NCBI GenBank assembly: GCA_017623955.1
Contig: JAGAOA010000203.1
Span: 1-7,290 of the forward strand
From: Opitutales bacterium
GTDB lineage: Bacteria; Verrucomicrobiota; Verrucomicrobiae; Opitutales; CAG-312
Reading direction: 5' to 3'
Length of the DNA: 7,290 nt
Positions 1 through 5,592 of the stretch are shown here, piece after piece (the first letter of the stretch is position 1; the number at the start of each line of letters is the position of its first letter). Under the pieces are notes generated by a model that was not told the origin of the DNA, searched no databases, and saw nothing but the letters and a program-made list of their open reading frames with translations. Both the position numbers and the translations under genes were made by a program.

Positions 1-1
1 C

Positions 2-196
2 CCAGACAATATGGCTGCAGGTCCAGCATCGTATGGTATGACTGACACAATGGGCAGAATGCACGGCGATGCACAATTTGCAGGGTCGTCATCAGTTCCA
101 GCTCACGTTGAAATGATGGGCTTGATTGGCATGGGTAACAACCCAATGGTTGGTGCAACAGTAGCAGTTGCAGTAGCAGTTGAACAATCACGCTAA
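2..196 (+). CDS. C-terminal fragment of a probable GGGtGRT-family protein (5' end outside window)
   Basis: The reading frame is already open at base 2 (PDN before the first Met at 11) and runs to TAA at 194-196, so this is the last ~64 residues of a longer protein and the Met at 11 is not a real start. Visible sequence includes AAGPASYGMTDTMGRMHGD, a Ser-rich AGSSSVP stretch and a Gly/Met-rich MGLIGMGNNPMVGATVAVAV tail. I match this from memory to the C-terminus of the GGGtGRT protein family (Pfam PF14057, roughly 330 aa, named after a Gly-rich motif that would lie just upstream of the window edge). The family is of unknown function; I recall it near Fe-S scaffold (NifU/IscU-like) genes in gut anaerobes. 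The C-terminus looks complete, and a strong terminator follows 54 bp later, so this is the end of its transcription unit. The family assignment is moderate; the coding call is strong. Confidence 0.6.
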   Translation, partial: PDNMAAGPASYGMTDTMGRMHGDAQFAGSSSVPAHVEMMGLIGMGNNPMVGATVAVAVAVEQSR

Positions 197-221
197 GAAA
201 CGTATAAAAGCACGTTTTCTT
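195..221 (+). other. Imperfect hairpin just after the first gene
   Basis: AAGAAACGT (195-203) can pair with ACGTTTTCTT (212-221), with one bulged T and an 8-nt loop. It overlaps the stop codon region and precedes the intrinsic terminator. It may be a 3'-end stabilising structure or chance complementarity in AT-rich DNA. Confidence 0.25.
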
Positions 222-250
222 TTACAAATAGTTTTTAATATATTTCACAA

Positions 251-276
251 GGCAATTCTTAGGAATTGCCTTTTTT
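251..276 (+). terminator. Rho-independent terminator of the first gene
   Basis: GGCAATTC (251-258) and GAATTGCC (263-270) form a perfect 8-bp stem around the 4-nt loop TTAG, followed directly by six T residues (271-276). This is a textbook intrinsic terminator for the + strand. No A-tract precedes the stem, so it should be unidirectional. It insulates the upstream gene from the EEP pair that starts at 357. Confidence 0.9.
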
Positions 277-322
277 ATGGAAAAACATTATTTGAAGTAT
301 AAAAGTTTAGCATAAAAAAATC

Positions 323-350
323 TTGAAAACGAAATAGATGGTAGTATGTT
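323..350 (+). promoter_or_regulatory. Candidate promoter for the tandem EEP genes
   Basis: TTGAAA (323-328, one mismatch to TTGACA) is followed after 16 bp by TATGTT (345-350, four of six matches to TATAAT). The TTG starts 34 nt before the ATG at 357, which would place the transcription start at or very close to the start codon. The 13-mer AAAAAATCTTGAA (315-327) recurs exactly upstream of cinA (5032-5044). The -10 box is weak, so this is a prediction from pattern only. Confidence 0.4.
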
Positions 351-356
351 TTTTGT

Positions 357-1211
357 ATGAGAAAGGTAATTTTAGTATCAATAGTTCTAGCATTGTCGAG
401 CATTGCTAATGCAGTTTCAATGGTAGTTGGTTCATTTAATGTATATGCAACACAAGAAGATAAAAAATTTGCGAAAGAAAGATTATCTCTGGCAACATCT
501 TTGATAGATTATCATGATTTTGATATTCTGGCTACACAAGATAATCTCTACTGGCAAACAAAGGCAATATTAGCTCTTGGCAAATATAAAGTTGTAGGTG
601 TAAATGTCGAAGGGCTGGAACCGTCAGAAAATTCAACTCCAACAAATAATATTTTTTATAAGAGCGATAAATATACACTCTTAGAGAAAGGTTCATTTTG
701 GCTGTCAGATTCTCCTGAAAAAAAATCAAATACGTGGGAAAATAAATTTCCACTTAATTGTAATTGGGCTAAGTTTAAAGAAAATAAATCCAATAAAGAA
801 TTCTTTGTATTTAATACATGCTTTAGTTATCCACTTAAGACACGTATTTTGTCGGCAAAATTACTAGTAAAAAAAGTAAAAGAAATCGCTAAAGATGCAA
901 CATTCATCGTAGCTGGGTCTTTGTATATCAGAGAACGAGAATACGATACAATTAATGCTCTCTCGCCAAAATTTATGATAGATACATGGAAAGTAGCAAA
1001 ATTAACATTTGGACCAAAAGGGACTTTTACAAATCTAGACTATAATATTCCAATAAATAATACAATGAACTATATGGATCCAAGAATGAAGTACGACTAT
1101 ATATTTGTATCAAAGGGAGTCAAAGTTTCAAAATGTGGACACTTGTCTGATAACGTAAATAATTCGTATCCGTCAAAGCACTTGCCAGTGGAAGCATATA
1201 TACAATTTTAA
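357..1211 (+). CDS. Secreted EEP-fold paralogue with degenerate active site (probable pseudoenzyme)
   Basis: This is a 284-aa protein with a Sec signal peptide (MRK basic start, hydrophobic VILVSIVLALSSI, likely cleavage after A19 in ANA), so it should be exported. It aligns along its whole length with the next gene and has the endonuclease/exonuclease/phosphatase (PF03372-like) layout. Active-site positions are mostly changed: Glu of QE is D62 (ATQDN), His of NTH is C155 (NTCF), GDxN is GSLY (S188, Y190), and SDH is SKH (K274, H275). N28 (SFNV), N153 and D247 (DYIFVSK) remain. Losing the GDxN Asp/Asn and the SDH Asp should abolish metal-dependent hydrolysis. The frame is nevertheless intact with no internal stop. 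The gene is the first of a two-gene unit, 19 bp before its paralogue. There is no Shine-Dalgarno; ATG 357 is chosen because it gives a complete signal peptide. Possible roles are ligand binding, partnering with the active copy, or decay after duplication. Confidence 0.75.
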   Translation: MRKVILVSIVLALSSIANAVSMVVGSFNVYATQEDKKFAKERLSLATSLIDYHDFDILATQDNLYWQTKAILALGKYKVVGVNVEGLEPSENSTPTNNIFYKSDKYTLLEKGSFWLSDSPEKKSNTWENKFPLNCNWAKFKENKSNKEFFVFNTCFSYPLKTRILSAKLLVKKVKEIAKDATFIVAGSLYIREREYDTINALSPKFMIDTWKVAKLTFGPKGTFTNLDYNIPINNTMNYMDPRMKYDYIFVSKGVKVSKCGHLSDNVNNSYPSKHLPVEAYIQF

Positions 1212-1230
1212 TTTCAAAAAAAAATAAAAT

Positions 1231-2106
1231 ATGAGAAAGAAAATTTTTGTAGTAGCATTATTGATATTTTCAGCATTCACAACCTATGCAGTAAATCTTA
1301 TTGCAGGATCTTTTAATGTATTGGGAACATATCGAGAAAGTCATGAATTTAGCGATGAACGTTTGCGTTTAGCTGCTAACCTAGTAGCGTATCATGACTT
1401 TGATGTTTTCGGCACACAAGAAACGCAATATTGGCAAATTCAAGGTTTCTTAAAAAGTGGAGTCTATAATGTTTCAGGTGTAAATGTCGAAGGTCAAATA
1501 CCGACATCAAAAAATCGCTGGACAAACGCTATCTTCTATAAGAAAGATAAATATGAACTAATCGATAGTGGTGCGTTTTTCTTAACAAAAACGCCAGATG
1601 AAAAATCAAAGGCAACCTATTGGAAAGAGAAGCAATATCGTAATTGTAACTGGGTGAAATTAAAGGATAAAATATCGGGTAAAGAGTTTTACTTTTTCAA
1701 CACACATTTTGGCTTAAATTCGATAGTTCGTTTGCATAGTGCAAAATTGTTTGTAGAAAGAATAAAACAAATCACACAGGGACTTCCCTTCTTTACAGCA
1801 GGCGATTACAACACACGTCCAACAGAAACTGCAACAATAAAAGCTCTTTTAGAAAGTGGAATATTGTTAGACTCTTGGAAAGTATCAGAGAAAAAACCCT
1901 ATGGACCAGGAGGGTCATTTGTAAATATGTTGTATAATAGACCAATAAATGGAGTTGTTAGAGATTGTTCAGATGCTAATAAAAAGATAGATTACATATT
2001 TGTTTCAAAACATATCAAAGTAAAGAAATGTGCAGTTATAGCAGATAATATAGGTGGAGCATATCCTTCAGACCATTTACCACTCGAAGCATATTTAGAA
2101 TTTTAA
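1231..2106 (+). CDS. Secreted endonuclease/exonuclease/phosphatase family protein
   Basis: This is a 291-aa protein starting with a Sec signal peptide (MRKKIFVVALLIFSAFTTYA, likely cleavage after A20). The DNase I-like EEP motifs are all present in order: SFN (N29), GTQET with metal ligand E64, FNTHF (N157, H159), GDYNTRP (D192, N194), DYIFVSK (D254) and SDHLP (D281, H282). Family knowledge says such enzymes use Mg2+ or Ca2+ to hydrolyse phosphodiester or phosphomonoester bonds in nucleic acids, phospholipids or sugar phosphates. Which substrate applies here cannot be told. Export suggests an extracellular or periplasmic nuclease or phosphoesterase, plausibly for scavenging. It lies 19 bp after a degenerate paralogue and is probably co-transcribed with it; the leader is A-rich without a Shine-Dalgarno. 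It ends 3 bp from the convergent purine permease gene with no hairpin terminator between them. Confidence 0.85.
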   Translation: MRKKIFVVALLIFSAFTTYAVNLIAGSFNVLGTYRESHEFSDERLRLAANLVAYHDFDVFGTQETQYWQIQGFLKSGVYNVSGVNVEGQIPTSKNRWTNAIFYKKDKYELIDSGAFFLTKTPDEKSKATYWKEKQYRNCNWVKLKDKISGKEFYFFNTHFGLNSIVRLHSAKLFVERIKQITQGLPFFTAGDYNTRPTETATIKALLESGILLDSWKVSEKKPYGPGGSFVNMLYNRPINGVVRDCSDANKKIDYIFVSKHIKVKKCAVIADNIGGAYPSDHLPLEAYLEF

Positions 2107-2109
2107 ATC

Positions 2110-3438
2110 TTAAAAAAGTAGGTATAAAAAGCCCAAAACAACCACAAAAATCATCAACAATGGAGTTGTAATTAGCTTTTTTTGTCCCACCGCTAAAACT
2201 AGTAAAACGTATGTTATAATCCCAAAAGAAAATCCCAAAGATATTCTAAATGAAAATGCAACAATAAGCATACAAATTATTGCAGGTATAACTTCATAAA
2301 TCTTCGAAAAATCTAAATCTCCAAAGGCTCGCATCATCAAGACTCCTACTATTATTAAAACTGGAGCAACTGCAATTTGCGGAACAGACGCAATCATTGG
2401 AGTACAAAATAGAGAAAGTAAAAATAAAATCGCAACAACTATTGATGTAAGCCCTGTTCGCCCGCCCGATTCAATTCCCGTAGTAGATTCGACATAAGAA
2501 CCCGTTGTAGAAGTCCCAAGTAAAGCACCAACTATTGTTGCTGTTGCATCTGCTGAAAGAGCGTTAGACATCTTTGGCATTTGTCCGTCTTTGTTCATCA
2601 AACCACTAGCTCTACCAGTTGCAATCAACGTTGCAATTGTGTCAAACATATCCATTATCAACAGTACAAAAATTACAGGCAAAGCTTTCAATGGTTCTCT
2701 AAACGGGAAAGAAAAGTCTAACTGCATAAAGGTGGCTGATATAGAATTGGGTAACGAAAAAAGTTTATCAGGAACAGATGCAATACTCTTTCCCGAAGAA
2801 TCATTAATAAAAAACGATATTATAGTTATAAATGCAATACATGCGGCAACTGCACATTTATATTTTCTAGCTATCAATATAGATACAACTAATAACCCAA
2901 ATAATGAAAGTACACATTCAGGCATTATCAAATTGCCTATTGAAGAAATTGTAAATTTATCGGCCACTACGATTTTACTATACTGCAACCCTAAGTAGGC
3001 AATAAACATTCCAATTCCAACTTGTAATCCAACTCTAACAGGAGGTGGAACACTCAAAACGATTTTCTCTCTAATTTTAACAACAGATATTATCAGAAAA
3101 AATATACCATTGTAAAAAACAAGAGCCAATGCGGAACGCCAATCAATACCCATTGTCGTACAAACGACAAACGAAAAATACGAATTTGCCCCCATTGCTG
3201 GCGCTAATGCGACAGGTAAATTAGCAAACAATGCCATACATAAACTACCAAAGGCAGCCGCAAGAGCTGTAACGGTAATTAGAGCAGATTTATCCATTCC
3301 TGCCCCAGATAATATAGTTGGATTAGCTGCTAAAATGTAGCTCATAGCAAGAAACGTTGCAATCCCTGCTCCGAATTCTGTAACGATTGATGAGCCACGT
3401 TTAGAAATTTCAAAGAATGTATCTACTTTTTTTAACAT
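2110..3438 (-). CDS. NCS2/AzgA-type purine (adenine/guanine/hypoxanthine) permease
   Basis: This is a 442-aa polytopic membrane protein, close to the usual ~430-450 aa of the AzgA/YjcD/GhxP branch of the NCS2 transporters, which import purine bases with protons. Family signatures visible are an N-terminal soluble start running into FGAGIATFLAMSYILAANP (residues ~22-40), GANSYFSF (83-90, cf. GANAYFAY), the DMFDTIATL segment (263-271), and SYVESTTGIESGGRTGL (314-330), the most diagnostic block. Many hydrophobic helices follow to a C-terminus ending in FLYLLF. The AzgA-like signatures point to guanine/hypoxanthine or adenine rather than uracil or xanthine, but the exact base cannot be assigned. 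The start lies 10 bp after the comM stop on the same strand, so the two are likely co-transcribed. No Shine-Dalgarno is visible; the Met at 3438 gives the standard N-terminus. Confidence 0.9.
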   Translation of the reverse strand: MLKKVDTFFEISKRGSSIVTEFGAGIATFLAMSYILAANPTILSGAGMDKSALITVTALAAAFGSLCMALFANLPVALAPAMGANSYFSFVVCTTMGIDWRSALALVFYNGIFFLIISVVKIREKIVLSVPPPVRVGLQVGIGMFIAYLGLQYSKIVVADKFTISSIGNLIMPECVLSLFGLLVVSILIARKYKCAVAACIAFITIISFFINDSSGKSIASVPDKLFSLPNSISATFMQLDFSFPFREPLKALPVIFVLLIMDMFDTIATLIATGRASGLMNKDGQMPKMSNALSADATATIVGALLGTSTTGSYVESTTGIESGGRTGLTSIVVAILFLLSLFCTPMIASVPQIAVAPVLIIVGVLMMRAFGDLDFSKIYEVIPAIICMLIVAFSFRISLGFSFGIITYVLLVLAVGQKKLITTPLLMIFVVVLGFLYLLF

Positions 3439-3448
3439 ATTTTTTAGT

Positions 3449-4978
3449 TTAAAAATTTCTGTCTAAAGAACGATAATTTATAGCTTCAAGAAGATGATGC
3501 GTTTGAATTGCATCAGAAAAATCAAGGTCGGCAATAGTACGAGAGACTTTTAGAATTCTATCCCATGCACGAGCTGACAAACCAAGTTCATTCATAGCAG
3601 ACACTAGCAATGAATTTTGCTCTGATGTTAACGCACAATACGCACGTAACATAGGTTGTGTCATTTCTGCATTACAATGTATTTTTGTCCCAGAAAAACG
3701 ACAAGACTGAATTTCTCTAGCCTTTACAACTCTAGCTCTTATTTCGGCAGATGACTCTGCTTTTGTGTTTTTTTGTATGTCTTCTACACTCAATGCTGCG
3801 GCTTCTACATGAATATCAATTCTATCTAACATTGGGCCAGATACTCTTGCTCTGTACATTGCAACCTGTTGAGGGGTACAACGACATCTGCGTTGACTAC
3901 TTCCATAATATCCACACTTACAAGGATTCATTGCCGCCACCAACATAAACTTGCATGGAAGAGTTATCTTACCTGCGGCTCTAGAAATTGTGAGTTTACC
4001 ATCTTCCATTGGTTGACGCATATTATCAAGAATAGAACCGAACTCAGGAAGTTCGTCTAAAAACAAAACACCATTATGAGCTAAGGAAATTTCGCCAGGT
4101 TTAGGATTAGGACCTCCACCAGCAAGACCAACCTTACTAACTGTATGATGTGGCGCTCTAAATGGACGTTTAAAACGCCTATTTTCTGCCGATTGAGTCA
4201 ATCCTGCGGCAGAATACACACCTAAAATCTCTAGAAATTCATTGTATGAGGGCAACGGCATTATTGTAGGAATACGTTTTGCAATCATACTTTTCCCCGA
4301 GCCTGGAGGACCCACCATAAGTAGATTGTGTCCGCCCGCAACGGCAACTTCAACAGCACGTCTGACAGCGTATTGACCTTTTACATCGGCAAAATCGGGC
4401 ATTGAAGATTCATCAAATTCTTTGCGAAATGGCGAGTCTTTTGGCGATATTGGCTGAAGATTATTTTGTCCGTTAAAGAAGTCGACCAACTCGCGTAAAT
4501 TTCTTGCAGAATAAACTTCGATTCCTTCGACAAGCGACGCTTCTAACGCAGAATCGGGTGGAAGAATAACGCCACGCATTTTTTTTGAACGTGCTAAAAG
4601 TGCAAGTGATACTCCACCGCAAATTGTCCGCAATTCGCCCGAAAGACTCAATTCTCCAGCGATAATAAAATTGTTCAGTTTCGACGCATCCATATTACCA
4701 GTCGATGCGATAATTCCGAGTGAGATTGGCAAATCGTAAATAGGGCCTTCTTTTTTAATGTCTCCAGGTGCGAGGTTGACAGTCATTTTTGTCAGAGGCA
4801 TTGTGAAGCCACTGTTTGCCATTGCCGACGACACTCTGTTGAGCGATTCCTTCACTGCGACATCTGGCAAGCCGACAATAAATGTGCGTGGCTCTCCACG
4901 TTCCCCCGAATTAACTTCTACTTCGACAGGCAATGCTTCAACGCCTAACAACGCACCCGATTTTACTTTCGATAACAT
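3449..4978 (-). CDS. comM: ComM/YifB family Mg-chelatase-like AAA+ ATPase
   Basis: This is a 509-aa full-length member of the YifB/ComM family (usual length ~500 aa). The N-terminus [20 protein letters not shown] is the canonical start of the Lon-protease-like ChlI domain (to ~residue 170), which supports this ATG. The Mg-chelatase AAA+ core follows, with Walker A GPPGSGKS (223-230), the FRAPHHTVS block (273-281), Walker [11 protein letters not shown] (304-313), a four-Cys cluster in NPCKCGYY...RCRCTP (C353, C355, C365, C367), [12 protein letters not shown] (381-392) and the C-terminal [20 protein letters not shown] (466-485). In Vibrio and Haemophilus, ComM is a hexameric helicase that drives branch migration during integration of transforming DNA; the family is also widespread in bacteria not known to be competent. 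It is the first gene of a probable two-gene unit with the purine permease and is divergent from cinA. All key residues are intact. Confidence 0.93.
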   Translation of the reverse strand: MLSKVKSGALLGVEALPVEVEVNSGERGEPRTFIVGLPDVAVKESLNRVSSAMANSGFTMPLTKMTVNLAPGDIKKEGPIYDLPISLGIIASTGNMDASKLNNFIIAGELSLSGELRTICGGVSLALLARSKKMRGVILPPDSALEASLVEGIEVYSARNLRELVDFFNGQNNLQPISPKDSPFRKEFDESSMPDFADVKGQYAVRRAVEVAVAGGHNLLMVGPPGSGKSMIAKRIPTIMPLPSYNEFLEILGVYSAAGLTQSAENRRFKRPFRAPHHTVSKVGLAGGGPNPKPGEISLAHNGVLFLDELPEFGSILDNMRQPMEDGKLTISRAAGKITLPCKFMLVAAMNPCKCGYYGSSQRRCRCTPQQVAMYRARVSGPMLDRIDIHVEAAALSVEDIQKNTKAESSAEIRARVVKAREIQSCRFSGTKIHCNAEMTQPMLRAYCALTSEQNSLLVSAMNELGLSARAWDRILKVSRTIADLDFSDAIQTHHLLEAINYRSLDRNF

Positions 4979-4984
4979 TCTTAC

Positions 4985-5016
4985 ATTCTTTCTAATAAAA
5001 AATATATCTTCAAGAT
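4985..5016 (-). promoter_or_regulatory. Candidate comM promoter with overlapping small palindrome
   Basis: On the minus strand, ATCTTGAA occupies 5016-5009, placing TTGAAG (5013-5008) 35 nt upstream of the comM start codon. A weak -10, AAGAAT (4990-4985), lies 17 bp downstream. The region includes the perfect 11-bp inverted repeat ATCTT-C-AAGAT (5006-5016), which could be an operator half or chance. The -10 match is poor, so this rests mainly on the shared TTGAA spacing seen at three leaders in this window. Confidence 0.3.
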
Positions 5017-5031
5017 TATTTTAAAACTGCG

Positions 5032-5068
5032 AAAAAATCTTGAATGCACAAATTCATATAATACGATG
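5032..5068 (+). promoter_or_regulatory. Candidate cinA-sppA promoter
   Basis: AAAAAATCTTGAA (5032-5044) is identical to the sequence upstream of the EEP pair, and its TTGAAT (5040-5045) lies 35 nt before the preferred cinA start at 5075. With a 16-bp spacer the -10 would be TACGAT (5062-5067). A perfect TATAAT is also present at 5057-5062 but is only 11 bp from the TTGAAT. Either reading puts the transcription start at about 5069-5075, near the second of two in-frame ATGs. That is why I prefer ATG 5075 over ATG 5066. Confidence 0.4.
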
Positions 5069-5074
5069 TTTTTT

Positions 5075-5575
5075 ATGGAAAATCCCAGTTTGACAGAAAA
5101 GGCAAAACGCATTGTTGAAATATTTACTCGACGTGGAAAGAAGATATGCGTTGCGGAATCTTGTACAGGTGGGCTTGTTGCGTCGTCGATTGTTTCTATT
5201 AGTGGTGCAAGTGCAGTATTTTTAGGTTCTGCAGTTTGTTATTGCGACGAAGCAAAAATGAAAATTTTGTCGGTTAAAAAAGAAATTCTCGAAAAATATT
5301 ATGCCGAAAGTTTGCAGTGTTCACAAGCAATGGCACACGGTGCAATCTCGATTTTTAATGCCGATTATGCAATTGCGACAACTGGATTTCTCGATGCAAA
5401 TGTAGCACCAAAACCAGCAGATTTAGCTGGTAAAGTTTTTGTCTGTCTTTGCAAAAAAGATGATTTTGGAAATTTAAATTTTGAGTGCGATGAACTTTTA
5501 TTGGATACATCGTGTCAAAGAAATGTAAACCGTGCAAAAGTCGCCGAGAGGGCATTAGATATGCTTTTGCGTTAA
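5075..5575 (+). CDS. pncC: Stand-alone CinA C-terminal domain protein (PncC-type NMN amidase)
   Basis: This is a 166-aa protein consisting only of the CinA C-terminal domain (usual length ~160 aa), without the N-terminal MoCF/ADP-ribose pyrophosphatase domain of full CinA. Characterised members convert nicotinamide mononucleotide to nicotinic acid mononucleotide plus ammonia, in NAD recycling in the cytoplasm. Recognisable blocks are AESCTGGL (27-34), SGASAVF (43-49), VCYCDEAK (54-61, equivalent to the usual TYSNEAK, with Y56 and K61 kept) and ATTG (101-104). The usual TGIAGPxGGT-x-KPVGTV loop is replaced by TGFLDANVAPKPADLAGKVF, and the protein is rather Cys-rich (C25, C30, C55, C57, C82, C124, C126), so activity is likely but not certain. 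An alternative ATG three codons upstream (5066) would add MFF; I prefer 5075 because of the promoter position. sppA follows 17 bp downstream, probably in the same operon. Confidence 0.8.
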   Translation: MENPSLTEKAKRIVEIFTRRGKKICVAESCTGGLVASSIVSISGASAVFLGSAVCYCDEAKMKILSVKKEILEKYYAESLQCSQAMAHGAISIFNADYAIATTGFLDANVAPKPADLAGKVFVCLCKKDDFGNLNFECDELLLDTSCQRNVNRAKVAERALDMLLR

Positions 5576-5592
5576 AAAAAATGGATTAAAAA

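Noticed and set aside
597..1493. Exact 17-bp repeat GGTGTAAATGTCGAAGG at 597-613 and 1477-1493 as a mobile or recombination site
   Set aside because: It encodes the shared GVNVEG segment at the same alignment position of the two EEP paralogues, so it is explained by gene duplication.
2591..2998. Long + strand open frame (135 codons) antisense to the purine permease
   Set aside because: It lies wholly inside a well-supported membrane transporter gene on the other strand. Its translation has no recognisable family features, and long antisense frames are common opposite hydrophobic genes.
4758..5024. 88-codon + strand frame antisense to the start of comM
   Set aside because: It mostly overlaps the conserved N-terminal domain of ComM, has low-complexity Ser/Thr/Pro composition and no start signal.
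5581..5589. Mini-ORF ATG GAT TAA between cinA and sppA as a leader peptide
   Set aside because: A three-codon frame in A-rich DNA is expected by chance, and no attenuator structure surrounds it.
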